Shown one piece after another: positions 55,611-63,550 of a stretch of 64,000 bases of DNA. Source of the stretch: Muribaculum sp. Lineage in GTDB: Bacteria > Bacillota > Clostridia > Lachnospirales > Lachnospiraceae. Position 1 is the first letter of the stretch; the number at the start of each line of letters is the position of its first letter. The DNA is taken from positions 57,878 through 121,877 of the forward strand of contig JAMPHH010000001.1 of NCBI GenBank assembly GCA_023663505.1, in the 5' to 3' direction. A program made the position numbers and the translations under genes. Under the pieces are notes generated by a model. It made no database searches. It was not told the origin of the DNA and saw only the letters and a list, made by a program, of their open reading frames with translations.

Positions 55611-55671
55611 GTGAAAAATACTTCTAAGGCAGCAAAAAACGCAGCCTAAGAAGTATTAAGTTTCACACAGG
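55611..55671 (+). repeat. Hairpin upstream of prfB
   Basis: GTGTGAAA-AATACTTCTAAGGC pairs with GCCTAAGAAGTATT and outer TTTCACAC, about 22 pairs with one mismatch and a small bulge. A second stem (AAAAACGC/GCGTTTTT) follows at 55673-55696. They may terminate the preceding gene or control prfB. Confidence 0.6.
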
Positions 55672-55736
55672 AAAAACGCAAAGGGCAGCGTTTTTCATCC
55701 CTATTTGAGCCGCCAGAGGCAGCATGGGGGATTAGT

Positions 55737-56852
55737 ATGGTAGAATTAGATCAGATGAAAACAGAGGTCACGGGCTATGAGACGATGCTTGCGGAGGTGA
55801 AGGCTTCTCTTGATCTGGAGAACAAATCAAAGCGCATCGAGGAGCTTGAGATGGAGATGGAGGCGCCGGGGTTCTGGGACGATCCGGAGACGTCGAACCG
55901 TAAAATGAAAGAGCTGAAAAACATGCAGGACACGGTGAAGCTGTGCGGCAAGCTTTCCACCCAGTATGACGATATCCTGACCCTGATCGAGATGGGATAT
56001 GAGGAAAATGACGATTCCATGGCGGCGGAGATTCGAGGAGAGCTTGACGAGTTTATCAGCGAGCTGGAGGAGCTGCGAATCGGGACGCTCCTCTCGGGAG
56101 AGTACGACAAGAATAACGCTATTTTGAAGTTGAACGCTGGCGCGGGCGGGACGGAGAGCTGCGACTGGGCAGGGATGCTGTACCGCATGTATACCCGATG
56201 GGCGGAGCGCAAGGGCTTTAGTATCGAGGTGCTGGATTACTTGGACGGCGACGAGGCGGGGATCAAGTCGGTGACCTTTCAGGTCAACGGGACGAACGCA
56301 TACGGATATCTTAAGTCGGAGAAGGGGGTTCACCGTCTGGTGCGCATTTCGCCCTTCAACGCGCAGGGAAAGCGTCAAACATCCTTTGTGTCTCTGGATG
56401 TGATGCCGGATATCGAGGAAGATCTGGATGTGGAGATTGACGAGAAGGATCTGCGCATTGACACCTATCGAAGCAGCGGCGCAGGCGGTCAGCATATCAA
56501 CAAGACATCCTCCGCCATCCGTATCACGCATATCCCCACGGGAACCGTGGTGCAGTGCCAGAATGAGCGCAGCCAGTTCCAGAACAAGGACAAGGCGATG
56601 CAGATGCTGAAGGCGAAGCTATTTCTCTTAAAGCAGGAAGCCAATGTGGAGAAGCTGTCCGATATCAGAGGTGAGGTGAAGGAGATCGGTTGGGGCAACC
56701 AGATACGTTCTTATGTGCTGCAGCCCTATAAGCTGGTTAAGGATCTGCGCACGGATGTGGAGACGGCAAACGCGGACGCCGTGCTGGACGGCGCACTGGA
56801 CCCGTTTATCAACGGATATTTAAAGTGGGTGAACACGGCGGGGAGTCAATGA
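55737..56852 (+). CDS. prfB: Peptide chain release factor 2
   Basis: 371 residues; recognises UGA and UAA stop codons. The codon-recognition loop has SPF (RISPFNAQGKR) and the catalytic loop is GGQHINKTSSA, both as in RF2. The N-terminal helical domain includes MEAPGFWDDPE. Many prfB genes contain a +1 programmed frameshift with an in-frame UGA near codon 26; here the equivalent place reads straight through as CTT-GAT, so no frameshift is needed. The 3' end overlaps the convergent next gene by 7 bases. Confidence 0.96.
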   Translation: MVELDQMKTEVTGYETMLAEVKASLDLENKSKRIEELEMEMEAPGFWDDPETSNRKMKELKNMQDTVKLCGKLSTQYDDILTLIEMGYEENDDSMAAEIRGELDEFISELEELRIGTLLSGEYDKNNAILKLNAGAGGTESCDWAGMLYRMYTRWAERKGFSIEVLDYLDGDEAGIKSVTFQVNGTNAYGYLKSEKGVHRLVRISPFNAQGKRQTSFVSLDVMPDIEEDLDVEIDEKDLRIDTYRSSGAGGQHINKTSSAIRITHIPTGTVVQCQNERSQFQNKDKAMQMLKAKLFLLKQEANVEKLSDIRGEVKEIGWGNQIRSYVLQPYKLVKDLRTDVETANADAVLDGALDPFINGYLKWVNTAGSQ

Positions 56853-57679
56853 GCCTGCTCCCTTGCCTGCATCAGATTCAGGAAGAAAAAGGTGTAGGTG
56901 ATATTCATGTAGGGTGTAAGCCACAGATTGCCGATGCCCAGAGTGAGGAGACAGAGCAGTATCAGCGGAAAGAAGCTGACTTGAATGTAGAACAGGCGTC
57001 TCTTGTGTCCTTTCATGACATGGGCACTCAGCCTGATCAGCTCTCCTGCGCTGTAACCGGGGAAATCGAGCAGCAGCAGGAATACCTGCGAGATCGCCAG
57101 ACTGCAGGGAACATAGATCACAATGCATATCGCATACAAAAAGCCCGCAGAGAGTATCAGCTCTTCTGCAGCATTTCGCTCGATCAGATACGACAGTACA
57201 TGGGCGGGAAGATAGCACAGCTCGCTGACAAGCACCATCACACAGGCAAGCTTTAGGGACTTGCCAAACTGCGTTTGAAAACCATAGAAAATATCTGAAG
57301 TCTTTAGTCTTCTGCCACAGGCGAGGTTCAGGCAAAACAGACTGAGCCCCACGTTAAATACCGCGGTGAAAAAGCTTGTGATCAAATTTAACACATAATT
57401 TAACGCATTATACCAGTCCTCATAGCCGTCAATCAAGGCACCGTTATCCAACAGCAGCTGAATCTGCTGCAGGGTGAGGTGGTTGACCTGCATTTCCCTG
57501 ATGATCATACCCATACTGAAAAAGACAGCTCCCGTTAGGGTCACAATGAGCTGAGCGACCATGGTGATCATTCCGATTGAAAACATGGCAAGGATAAACT
57601 TGCCATAATTGCCCTCCAGTGCGCCCTTTGCCCTGTCCTTCAGGACGGCGCCGGATAAAAAAGTGCTGTCTTGGTTCAT
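56846..57679 (-). CDS. DUF975-family membrane protein
   Basis: 277 residues with about five to six membrane helices (30-55, 90-115, 145-170, 185-210, 240-265). The N-terminal LKDRAKGALEGNYGKFILAM and the following helix pattern fit DUF975, a family of Firmicutes membrane proteins without a known function. The ribosome site is AAGGAAGTGAGAAT. It overlaps the end of prfB by 7 bases in a convergent arrangement, so there is no room for a separate terminator. Confidence 0.8.
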   Translation of the reverse strand: MNQDSTFLSGAVLKDRAKGALEGNYGKFILAMFSIGMITMVAQLIVTLTGAVFFSMGMIIREMQVNHLTLQQIQLLLDNGALIDGYEDWYNALNYVLNLITSFFTAVFNVGLSLFCLNLACGRRLKTSDIFYGFQTQFGKSLKLACVMVLVSELCYLPAHVLSYLIERNAAEELILSAGFLYAICIVIYVPCSLAISQVFLLLLDFPGYSAGELIRLSAHVMKGHKRRLFYIQVSFFPLILLCLLTLGIGNLWLTPYMNITYTFFFLNLMQAREQAH

Positions 57680-57691
57680 ATTCTCACTTCC

Positions 57692-58219
57692 TTATGCGGT
57701 AAGATCCATGTTCATTCCGGCGTATTTGTCATAGTCGGTTGCCTTCAGATCCTTTTGGTAGGGGTTCTCCTCGTTATAGTATTTGATCTGCGTGCTGGTT
57801 GTGCCGCCGGATACATAGGAGCGTCCGCATTCCGGGCAGACCGACATATGGATGGACACGGAAGCACGAAGAACCTTGCCGTTGTTGGAAGCAGCTTCAG
57901 AATAAGCATTGCTCACATGCTCCTGCTCATGGGCGCGAACTCTGGAGGCAGCGCTCTCCGGTGAGATATGCTGTGCTGTCTTAAAGGACACCATTTCGTC
58001 CGATCCGTCCTTGTACTTACGGTTCTTGCAGGTCTGGCACTCCTCGCCGTTTGCCTTCTTGCCGTCGTCAAGACCGATCAGCTTCGTCTTTCCCTCCTGC
58101 TCAGAGGAAGCCGCCGAGGACTTATCGGCAGCAGAGCCGCCCGCACCATAAATGCCGTTATAATTAACGCCCGCGCCGTAAGAGAGACCGGAATATGGTT
58201 GAATTGTTGAAAATGCCAT
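57692..58219 (-). CDS. SprA-related putative metalloprotease
   Basis: 175 residues. The SprA-related domain is clear: ECQTCKNRKYKDGSDEMVSFK, then SPESAASRVRAHEQEHVSNAYSEA with an HEQEH zinc-binding motif, and a final ICPECGRSYVSGG-like pair read here as MSVCPECGRSYVSGGT. The N-terminus is Gly/Ala/Ser-rich and may be disordered. The SprA family is widespread and of unknown function; the HExxH-like motif suggests proteolysis but is not proof. The ribosome site is AAAGGAGGG. It is followed 12 bases later by the DUF975 gene on the same strand, so they may be cotranscribed. Confidence 0.8.
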   Translation of the reverse strand: MAFSTIQPYSGLSYGAGVNYNGIYGAGGSAADKSSAASSEQEGKTKLIGLDDGKKANGEECQTCKNRKYKDGSDEMVSFKTAQHISPESAASRVRAHEQEHVSNAYSEAASNNGKVLRASVSIHMSVCPECGRSYVSGGTTSTQIKYYNEENPYQKDLKATDYDKYAGMNMDLTA

Positions 58220-58332
58220 GTTGAAACCCTCCTTTAATTAATTGGATATAAGCTCGTGGTATCTATAGTAAACGATATAACCGATTGCTCATTTTGGCTC
58301 TTGCAAAAGCCATATATGCAAGCTTTTACAAG

Positions 58333-58707
58333 CTATAAATGTTCAAAATTATATTCATATAATTCATTATAATAGTATTCGTAAGAATCTTCAAAAGCAT
58401 CTCGAAGCTCCGGGTCGGTTATAAGTCCATAAATCAAGTAAACGCACATCAACATTCCCAGAAAAAAGCCGGAACAGGAAAGCACAAGCCCCGTGGCGCT
58501 CATAGAGGGCATCGCTTTGCCCATGCGCTTAGTGAGTATCGCAAATAAAATACCCAACCCTCCAAGCGGGAGAGACAATATACCTGAGCAACACAGCGTG
58601 ATAGACAGTATACCGCATACCAACGATGCGATGGAAAAAGGATTCAGCCGCTCCGCTGACTGATCGGAAAGCATACGATTCTGATTATTATATCGGTCAT
58701 AATCCAT
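58333..58707 (-). CDS. Small two-helix membrane protein (DUF4190-like)
   Basis: 124 residues. After a polar N-terminus with NPFSIASLVCGILSI come two membrane helices (about 27-55 and 70-95) separated by LTKRMGKAMPS, a pattern of DUF4190 proteins; an acidic, tyrosine-rich tail (DAFEDSYEYYYNELYEYNF) follows. ATG at 58707 has GAGAGGAG upstream; an ATG seven codons further up lacks a site. Function unknown. Confidence 0.7.
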   Translation of the reverse strand: MDYDRYNNQNRMLSDQSAERLNPFSIASLVCGILSITLCCSGILSLPLGGLGILFAILTKRMGKAMPSMSATGLVLSCSGFFLGMLMCVYLIYGLITDPELRDAFEDSYEYYYNELYEYNFEHL

Positions 58708-58796
58708 ATTTTGTTTACTCCTCTCCATACTGTATTACATTATACCACCTTTTACAAAATATGGCAAACATTTGGAAAAAATGTAACCGGAAAACC

Positions 58797-58825
58797 TTGA
58801 AAAAAGAACTGCTTTTATATAGAAT
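58797..58825 (+). promoter_or_regulatory. Promoter of tex
   Basis: TTGAAA, a 17-base spacer and TAGAAT, about 50 bases before the start. Confidence 0.6.
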
Positions 58826-58876
58826 AGTAGTGTTGTCCAAAACAGATTCGGACTAAATCAAAGTGAGGGTGAAGAC

Positions 58877-61369
58877 ATGGATATTTTGCAAAAGCTAAAA
58901 GAAGAATTAAACGTGGAGAAATGGCAGGTCGAGGCTGCTGTCAAGCTGATTGACGAGGGCAACACCATACCCTTTATCTCCCGTTACCGGAAGGAGGTCA
59001 CCGGCTCGCTGGACGACGAGCAGCTCCGCAATCTCCATGAGCGGCTGCAATACCTGCGCAATCTGGAGGATAAGAAGAATCAGGCACTCGGGAGCATCGA
59101 GGAACAGGGAATGCTGACGGACGAGCTTAGGGAGAAAATCATGGCGGCGGAGACTCTGGTGGTGGTGGAGGATCTGTACCGCCCCTACCGACCCAAGAGA
59201 AAGACCCGCGCCAGTGTTGCAAAGGAGAAGGGGCTTGGGGGACTTGCCGAATTTATTCTGGCGCAGGAGACCACCGAGCCCGTGGAGAAGGAAGCGGAAA
59301 AATATATCTCCGAGGAGAAGGGCGTTGCCGATACTGCCGAAGCGATCCAAGGCGCAAAGGATATCATAGCGGAAGCGATTTCGGACGAGGCGGACTACCG
59401 ACTTTATATCCGCAACGCTACCATGGACGAGGGCATCATCACCAGTGTCGCCAAGGACGAGAAGGCTGAGAGCGTGTATGAGATGTACTATCGGTTTGAG
59501 GAGCCCGTGAAGAAGATTGCGGGACACAGGGTGTTGGCTCTAAACCGCGGCGAGGCGGAGAAGGTATTGACCGTGAAGGTGAACGCGCCGGAGGAGCGTA
59601 TTATCCGCTATCTTGAAAAGCAGAAGCTCACCGCAGATAATCCGTACACGACGCCCCTGATTCAGGAGGCGGTGGCTGACAGCTATGAACGTTTAATAGC
59701 ACCTGCTATTGAAAGAGAGATTAGAAATGACCTGACAGAGAAGGCGGAGGACGGCGCAATCAGTGTGTTTGGGCGTAATCTGGAGCAGCTCCTGCTGCAG
59801 CCGCCCATCGCGGGCAAGGTGGTGTTGGGATGGGATCCCGCTTTTCGGACGGGCTGTAAACTGGCGGTGGTGGACGCCACAGGCAAAGTGCTTGACACAA
59901 AGGTGATCTACCCTACTGCCCCGCAGAATAAGGTGGAGGAGTCCAAGGCGGAATTAAAGAAGCTGATCAGCAAATATAATGTGGATCTGATCTCGGTCGG
60001 AAACGGCACGGCGTCGAGAGAGTCCGAGCAGATCATTGTGGAGCTGCTAAAGGAACTGGACAGACCGGTGCAGTACGTGATCGTGAGCGAGGCAGGAGCT
60101 TCCGTCTATTCTGCCAGTAAGCTGGCCACGGAGGAATTCCCGCAATTTGACGTTGGACAGAGAAGCGCGGCGTCCATTGCCCGCAGGCTCCAAGACCCTC
60201 TGGCGGAGCTGGTGAAGATCGATCCCAAGTCCATCGGGGTGGGGCAGTATCAGCACGATATGAACCAGAAAAAGCTTGGCGACGCCCTAAACGGCGTGGT
60301 GGAGGACAGCGTGAATAAGGTCGGCGTCGATCTGAACACCGCTTCTGCTTCCCTGCTTGAGCATATTTCCGGTATTAACAAGACGATTGCCCACAATATA
60401 GTGGATTATCGTGAGGCAAACGGCAGATTCACCAACAGGAAGCAGCTTTTGAAGGTGGCGAAGCTTGGACCCAAGGCATTCGAGCAGTGCGCGGGCTTCA
60501 TGCGCATCACGGACGGGGAGAATCCTTTGGACGCCACCAGTGTCCACCCGGAATCCTATGAAGCCACCGAGAAGCTTTTGGAGAAGCTCGGGCTGAACAT
60601 GGAGGATGTGAAAGCCATGCAGAAAAAGGCTGCCCTGCAGAAGGGCAAGGGAAGCGTTGGCAAGGCGGCTGCGGCAGGCGGAAACGGTCAGGGCGCGACA
60701 GGCAGGGCTGCGGCAGGGGACGGCAGAACCGACGGGCGGGGCGCCCAAAGGGGGAGAAACCGCGGGCAGCTTCAGGTGCGCAACACGGGCACGGCGATGG
60801 GCAAGGCTCTTGCCGCAGCTATGGCGGGCACCACAACAAAGGACGCGGACAGAGCGGCGGGGGGCATTAGCTCCGGCAACGCCTCCGGTCGGACAGGCAA
60901 TGCGCAGGGAGCCGCACAGGGCGGAGTGCAGGCAAAGGAAACGGGTGTTATCGAAAGCGCTGTCTCAAGTCTGGAGAGACGCATCAAGGACAAGAAGCAG
61001 TTGGCGGAGGATCTTGGAATCGGCGAGATCACTCTGACAGATATCCTGAAGGAACTGGAAAAGCCTGCCAGAGACCCGAGAGACGATATGCCCAGACCGA
61101 TTCTTCGCAGCGATGTGTTGGACATGAAGGACTTGAAGCCGGGCATGATCCTGAAAGGGACGGTGCGCAATGTCATCGACTTTGGCGTGTTTGTGGATAT
61201 CGGCGTCCATCAGGACGGACTGGTACATATTTCCCAGATCACGGACCGCTATATCAAGCACCCGCTGGAGGCAGTCAGCGTGGGTGATATCGTGGAGGTG
61301 CAGGTGCTCTCCGTGGACGCGGCAAAGAAGCGCATCAGCCTGACAATGAAGCTTGGAGCGGCGAAATAA
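58877..61369 (+). CDS. tex: Tex-family S1 RNA-binding transcription accessory protein
   Basis: 830 residues. The Tex order is present: the N-terminal helical domain, a YqgF-like domain (GWDPAFRTGCKLAVVD and SVGNGTASRESE), helix-hairpin-helix repeats (VDLNTASASLLEHISGI) and a C-terminal S1 domain (GTVRNVIDFGVFVDIGVH, residues about 755-826). Residues about 590-691 are an unusual Gly/Ala-rich, Arg-containing low-complexity insert between the HhH region and S1 side; usual Tex proteins (720-780) lack it. Tex binds nucleic acids and influences transcription termination and stress survival. The start is ATG with GAGGGTGAAGAC upstream. Confidence 0.94.
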   Translation: MDILQKLKEELNVEKWQVEAAVKLIDEGNTIPFISRYRKEVTGSLDDEQLRNLHERLQYLRNLEDKKNQALGSIEEQGMLTDELREKIMAAETLVVVEDLYRPYRPKRKTRASVAKEKGLGGLAEFILAQETTEPVEKEAEKYISEEKGVADTAEAIQGAKDIIAEAISDEADYRLYIRNATMDEGIITSVAKDEKAESVYEMYYRFEEPVKKIAGHRVLALNRGEAEKVLTVKVNAPEERIIRYLEKQKLTADNPYTTPLIQEAVADSYERLIAPAIEREIRNDLTEKAEDGAISVFGRNLEQLLLQPPIAGKVVLGWDPAFRTGCKLAVVDATGKVLDTKVIYPTAPQNKVEESKAELKKLISKYNVDLISVGNGTASRESEQIIVELLKELDRPVQYVIVSEAGASVYSASKLATEEFPQFDVGQRSAASIARRLQDPLAELVKIDPKSIGVGQYQHDMNQKKLGDALNGVVEDSVNKVGVDLNTASASLLEHISGINKTIAHNIVDYREANGRFTNRKQLLKVAKLGPKAFEQCAGFMRITDGENPLDATSVHPESYEATEKLLEKLGLNMEDVKAMQKKAALQKGKGSVGKAAAAGGNGQGATGRAAAGDGRTDGRGAQRGRNRGQLQVRNTGTAMGKALAAAMAGTTTKDADRAAGGISSGNASGRTGNAQGAAQGGVQAKETGVIESAVSSLERRIKDKKQLAEDLGIGEITLTDILKELEKPARDPRDDMPRPILRSDVLDMKDLKPGMILKGTVRNVIDFGVFVDIGVHQDGLVHISQITDRYIKHPLEAVSVGDIVEVQVLSVDAAKKRISLTMKLGAAK

Positions 61370-61426
61370 TCCCCAGCTGTCGGCGTGACTTGCTGTAAGG
61401 TTGAACTGTTATCTTGTGGAATATGC

Positions 61427-61455
61427 TTGCATAATAGCATATAGCGAGTTATAAT
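61427..61455 (+). promoter_or_regulatory. Promoter of the FMN riboswitch-ribU unit
   Basis: TTGCAT, a 17-base spacer and a perfect TATAAT, placed just before the riboswitch. Confidence 0.7.
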
Positions 61456-61472
61456 GAATCAAAATGAACAAT

Positions 61473-61600
61473 TCTTCGGGGTCGGGTGCAATTCCCTACT
61501 GGCGGTATAGTCCGCGACCCGCGGAAGGGCGAATGAGTCCTTCGCGGCTGACTCGGTGCAAGTCCGAGACCAACAGTAAAGTCTGGATGAGAGAAGAATA
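61473..61600 (+). ncRNA. FMN riboswitch (RFN element)
   Basis: The conserved RFN blocks occur in order: TTCGGGGTCGGGTG, ATTCCCTACTGGCGGT, AGTCCGCGACCC, a variable stem (GCGGAAGGGC … CCTTCGC), GCTGACTCGGTG, AGTCCGAGACCAACAGT, AGTCTGGATGAGAGAAGAA. It senses flavin mononucleotide. The downstream gene is a RibU-type riboflavin transporter and a terminator hairpin lies between, so FMN should promote termination and switch the transporter off. Confidence 0.95.
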
Positions 61601-61658
61601 ACAGATGTCATTTTATGAATGATGTCTGTTAGTGTGTGAACACATGACATGAAATGAT

Positions 61659-61694
61659 CCCCGAAGTGAAAAGTGATTTTCACCTCGGGGTTTT
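61659..61694 (+). terminator. Terminator of the FMN riboswitch
   Basis: CCCCGAAGTGAAAA pairs with TTTTCACCTCGGGG and is followed by TTTT. It lies after the aptamer and before ribU, as in transcriptional riboswitches. The stretch between, with TGTGTGAACACA, could form the alternative pairing. Confidence 0.85.
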
Positions 61695-61777
61695 GTCATG
61701 CGCCGGATTTTGGTGACAGCCCATAAAATCGCGCCCGTGCCCCGAGGTATGCAGACAGAAGAACGGAGGTAAATGTG

Positions 61778-62512
61778 ATGAATGGTCTGATGGAAAGTGT
61801 GAAACAAAATGCCACGGCGGTATTGGAGTTTGCGGCGGTGATCGTTGCGTTGTTCGTGGCGGCGGTGCTCTTGGAGAAGGCGGCACAGCGCAAGAGAGGG
61901 GTGAAGGAGCCGCTTTTCGACACCCGTAAGATGGCTGTGGTGGGGATGTTCTCGGCGCTCGCCATGATTTTGATGCTGTTTGAATTTCCGGTCTACTTTG
62001 CTCCGCCGTTTTACGAGCTTGACTTTAGCGAGCTGCCAATCTTGGTGGGGACGTTTGCCTTCGGACCGGTGGCGGGAGTGATGATGGAATTTCTCAAGGT
62101 GCTGTTAAAGCTATGTGTAAAGGGCACGAGCACGGCGTTTGTGGGAGATTTGGCGAATTTTGCCGTGGGCTGCAGCTTTATCCTGCCCGCCTCCGTGGTG
62201 TACGCTTTCCGAAAGAGCAAGAAAAGCGCCATAGTTGCCTGTATTGTGGGCACGTTGACCATGACGGTCTTTGGCACAGCTTTTAACGCGGTCTACCTCC
62301 TGCCCGCTTTTTCCAAGCTTTTTCATATGCCCATGGAAGAAATTCTGGCGATGGGGGAGAAGGTCAATCCCTTAGTGCGGGAGGGGGATTTGTTCAGTTT
62401 TGTAGCCGCCTGCGTCGCTCCGCTGAACCTGATCAAGGGTGTCTGTGTCTCGGTGTTCACGCTGCTCATCTACAAGCCCCTAAGCCCGATCATCAAGAAC
62501 GGACGGGGCTAA
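61778..62512 (+). CDS. ribU: Riboflavin ECF transporter S component
   Basis: 244 residues. The RibU core begins TRKMAVVGMFSALAMILM and has the characteristic PVYFAPPFYELDFSELPILVG substrate segment, read here as PVYFAPPFYELDFSE, followed by FAFGPVAGVMMEFLK and TAFVGDLANF. Six core membrane helices are expected. An additional hydrophobic N-terminal helix (about 14-35) precedes the core. ATG at 61778 has GGAGGT seven bases upstream; a GTG one codon earlier is less suited. It imports riboflavin with the shared ECF energising module, which is not in the window. Confidence 0.94.
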   Translation: MNGLMESVKQNATAVLEFAAVIVALFVAAVLLEKAAQRKRGVKEPLFDTRKMAVVGMFSALAMILMLFEFPVYFAPPFYELDFSELPILVGTFAFGPVAGVMMEFLKVLLKLCVKGTSTAFVGDLANFAVGCSFILPASVVYAFRKSKKSAIVACIVGTLTMTVFGTAFNAVYLLPAFSKLFHMPMEEILAMGEKVNPLVREGDLFSFVAACVAPLNLIKGVCVSVFTLLIYKPLSPIIKNGRG

Positions 62513-62539
62513 CAAGGCGAATATTATATTTGTCTAAAG

Positions 62540-62589
62540 AAAATCTTAAGAAAAATCTCAATATATTTTTCTGATTTTTGCTTTATAAT
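62540..62589 (+). promoter_or_regulatory. AT-rich region with short repeats and a TATAAT
   Basis: Two short repeats, GAAAATCTTAA and GAAAAATCTCAA, lie before TATAAT at 62584-62589, which has no -35 match. This could be an activator-dependent promoter (for example a two-component response regulator) but evidence is thin. Confidence 0.25.
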
Positions 62590-62695
62590 GCGTAAGTCTA
62601 CATTGAAAAGTAAGCTATCAAGCATATTTTTCAATCAAATAACCATGCCTTTCCATAACCTGCGAATTTTCATGCGTATTTTACGCATTGTGCAG

Positions 62696-62788
62696 GCACA
62701 AATTTGCGGTTGAAAAATTTATTTTCAACCTAATCGTCTATTTTTGCCGCAACAGATTGAAAAATCTTTGATTTTTCAATCTAGTCCC
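62696..62788 (-). repeat. Dispersed palindromic repeat, inverted divergent copy 3
   Basis: On the minus strand it reads ATTGAAAAATCAAAGATTTTTCAAT, TTGCGGCAA, GATTAG, then TTGAAAATAAATTTTTCAA and CAAATTTGTGCCTGC. These are the same modules as copies 1 and 2 but the first spacer is missing. It occupies most of the gap before the macB-like gene. Confidence 0.65.
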
Positions 62789-62790
62789 GC

Positions 62791-62819
62791 TTGACAAAGG
62801 ATCATGGCTATTGTATTAT
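62791..62819 (+). promoter_or_regulatory. Promoter of the efflux ABC operon
   Basis: A perfect TTGACA, a 17-base spacer and TATTAT, 35 bases before the start codon. Confidence 0.75.
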
Positions 62820-62854
62820 GCAAATAGTACAGCAACACAAGAAAGGAAGGAAGT

Positions 62855-63550
62855 ATGAGCGCATTAGTAGAAATCAGGGATATCTGCAAGGTATACAATC
62901 CCGGAGAGAATGAAGTGCGGGCGCTCGATCATGTGAGCGTCACCATTGGCGAGGGAGAGTTCGTGGCGATCATCGGGCAATCCGGCAGCGGCAAATCCAC
63001 CTTGATGAATATGCTGGGTTGTCTCGACGTCCCGACCAGCGGCACCTACAAGCTGCATGGGCAGGATGTGGGGGAGATGTCGGACGACGAGCTTTCGGAC
63101 ATTCGCAACAGGGAGATCGGTTTTATTTTCCAAGGCTTTAATCTGATACCCAATCTGACCGCGAGGGAAAACGTGGAGCTTCCCCTGATCTATCGGGGCG
63201 TCCCCAAGGGGCAGCGGGAGACGCTTGCGACAAAGGCGTTGGAGAAGGTGGGGCTTGCTCACCGCATGGAGCACAAGCCGTCGGAAATGTCGGGAGGACA
63301 GCAGCAGCGCGTCGCTATCGCAAGGGCGATCGCCCAAGCGCCGCCGATTATTCTGGCAGATGAGCCCACGGGTAATCTGGATTCCCATTCCACGCAGGAG
63401 ATCATGAATATTTTGCGGGAATTATATGAGGAGGGGCGGACGGTCATTCTCATCACCCATGACAATGAGATCGCTGCCCGTGCCAAGCGAGTGATCAAGA
63501 TAAAGGACGGTTGGATAGAGTCTGACGAGATACGGGAGGAAGCACAATGA
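62855..63550 (+). CDS. ABC transporter ATP-binding protein, MacB/LolD type
   Basis: 231 residues. Walker A is IIGQSGSGKST near 40-49, signature MSGGQQQRVAIARA near 140, Walker B ILADEPTGNLDS near 160, and the ITHDNEIAARAKRVI switch. The ribosome site is AAGGAAGG. It overlaps the next gene by 4 bases (ATGA), a membrane-fusion protein, so it belongs to a MacAB-like or lantibiotic/antimicrobial-peptide efflux operon; the permease is expected beyond the window. Confidence 0.92.
   Translation: MSALVEIRDICKVYNPGENEVRALDHVSVTIGEGEFVAIIGQSGSGKSTLMNMLGCLDVPTSGTYKLHGQDVGEMSDDELSDIRNREIGFIFQGFNLIPNLTARENVELPLIYRGVPKGQRETLATKALEKVGLAHRMEHKPSEMSGGQQQRVAIARAIAQAPPIILADEPTGNLDSHSTQEIMNILRELYEEGRTVILITHDNEIAARAKRVIKIKDGWIESDEIREEAQ

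Noticed and set aside
55737..55830. Programmed frameshift in prfB
   Set aside because: No in-frame TGA or slippery CTT-T is present; the frame is continuous.
61473..61600. Cobalamin riboswitch, considered at first because of the conserved stem boxes
   Set aside because: The conserved blocks match the FMN (RFN) element exactly in order, and the downstream gene is RibU.
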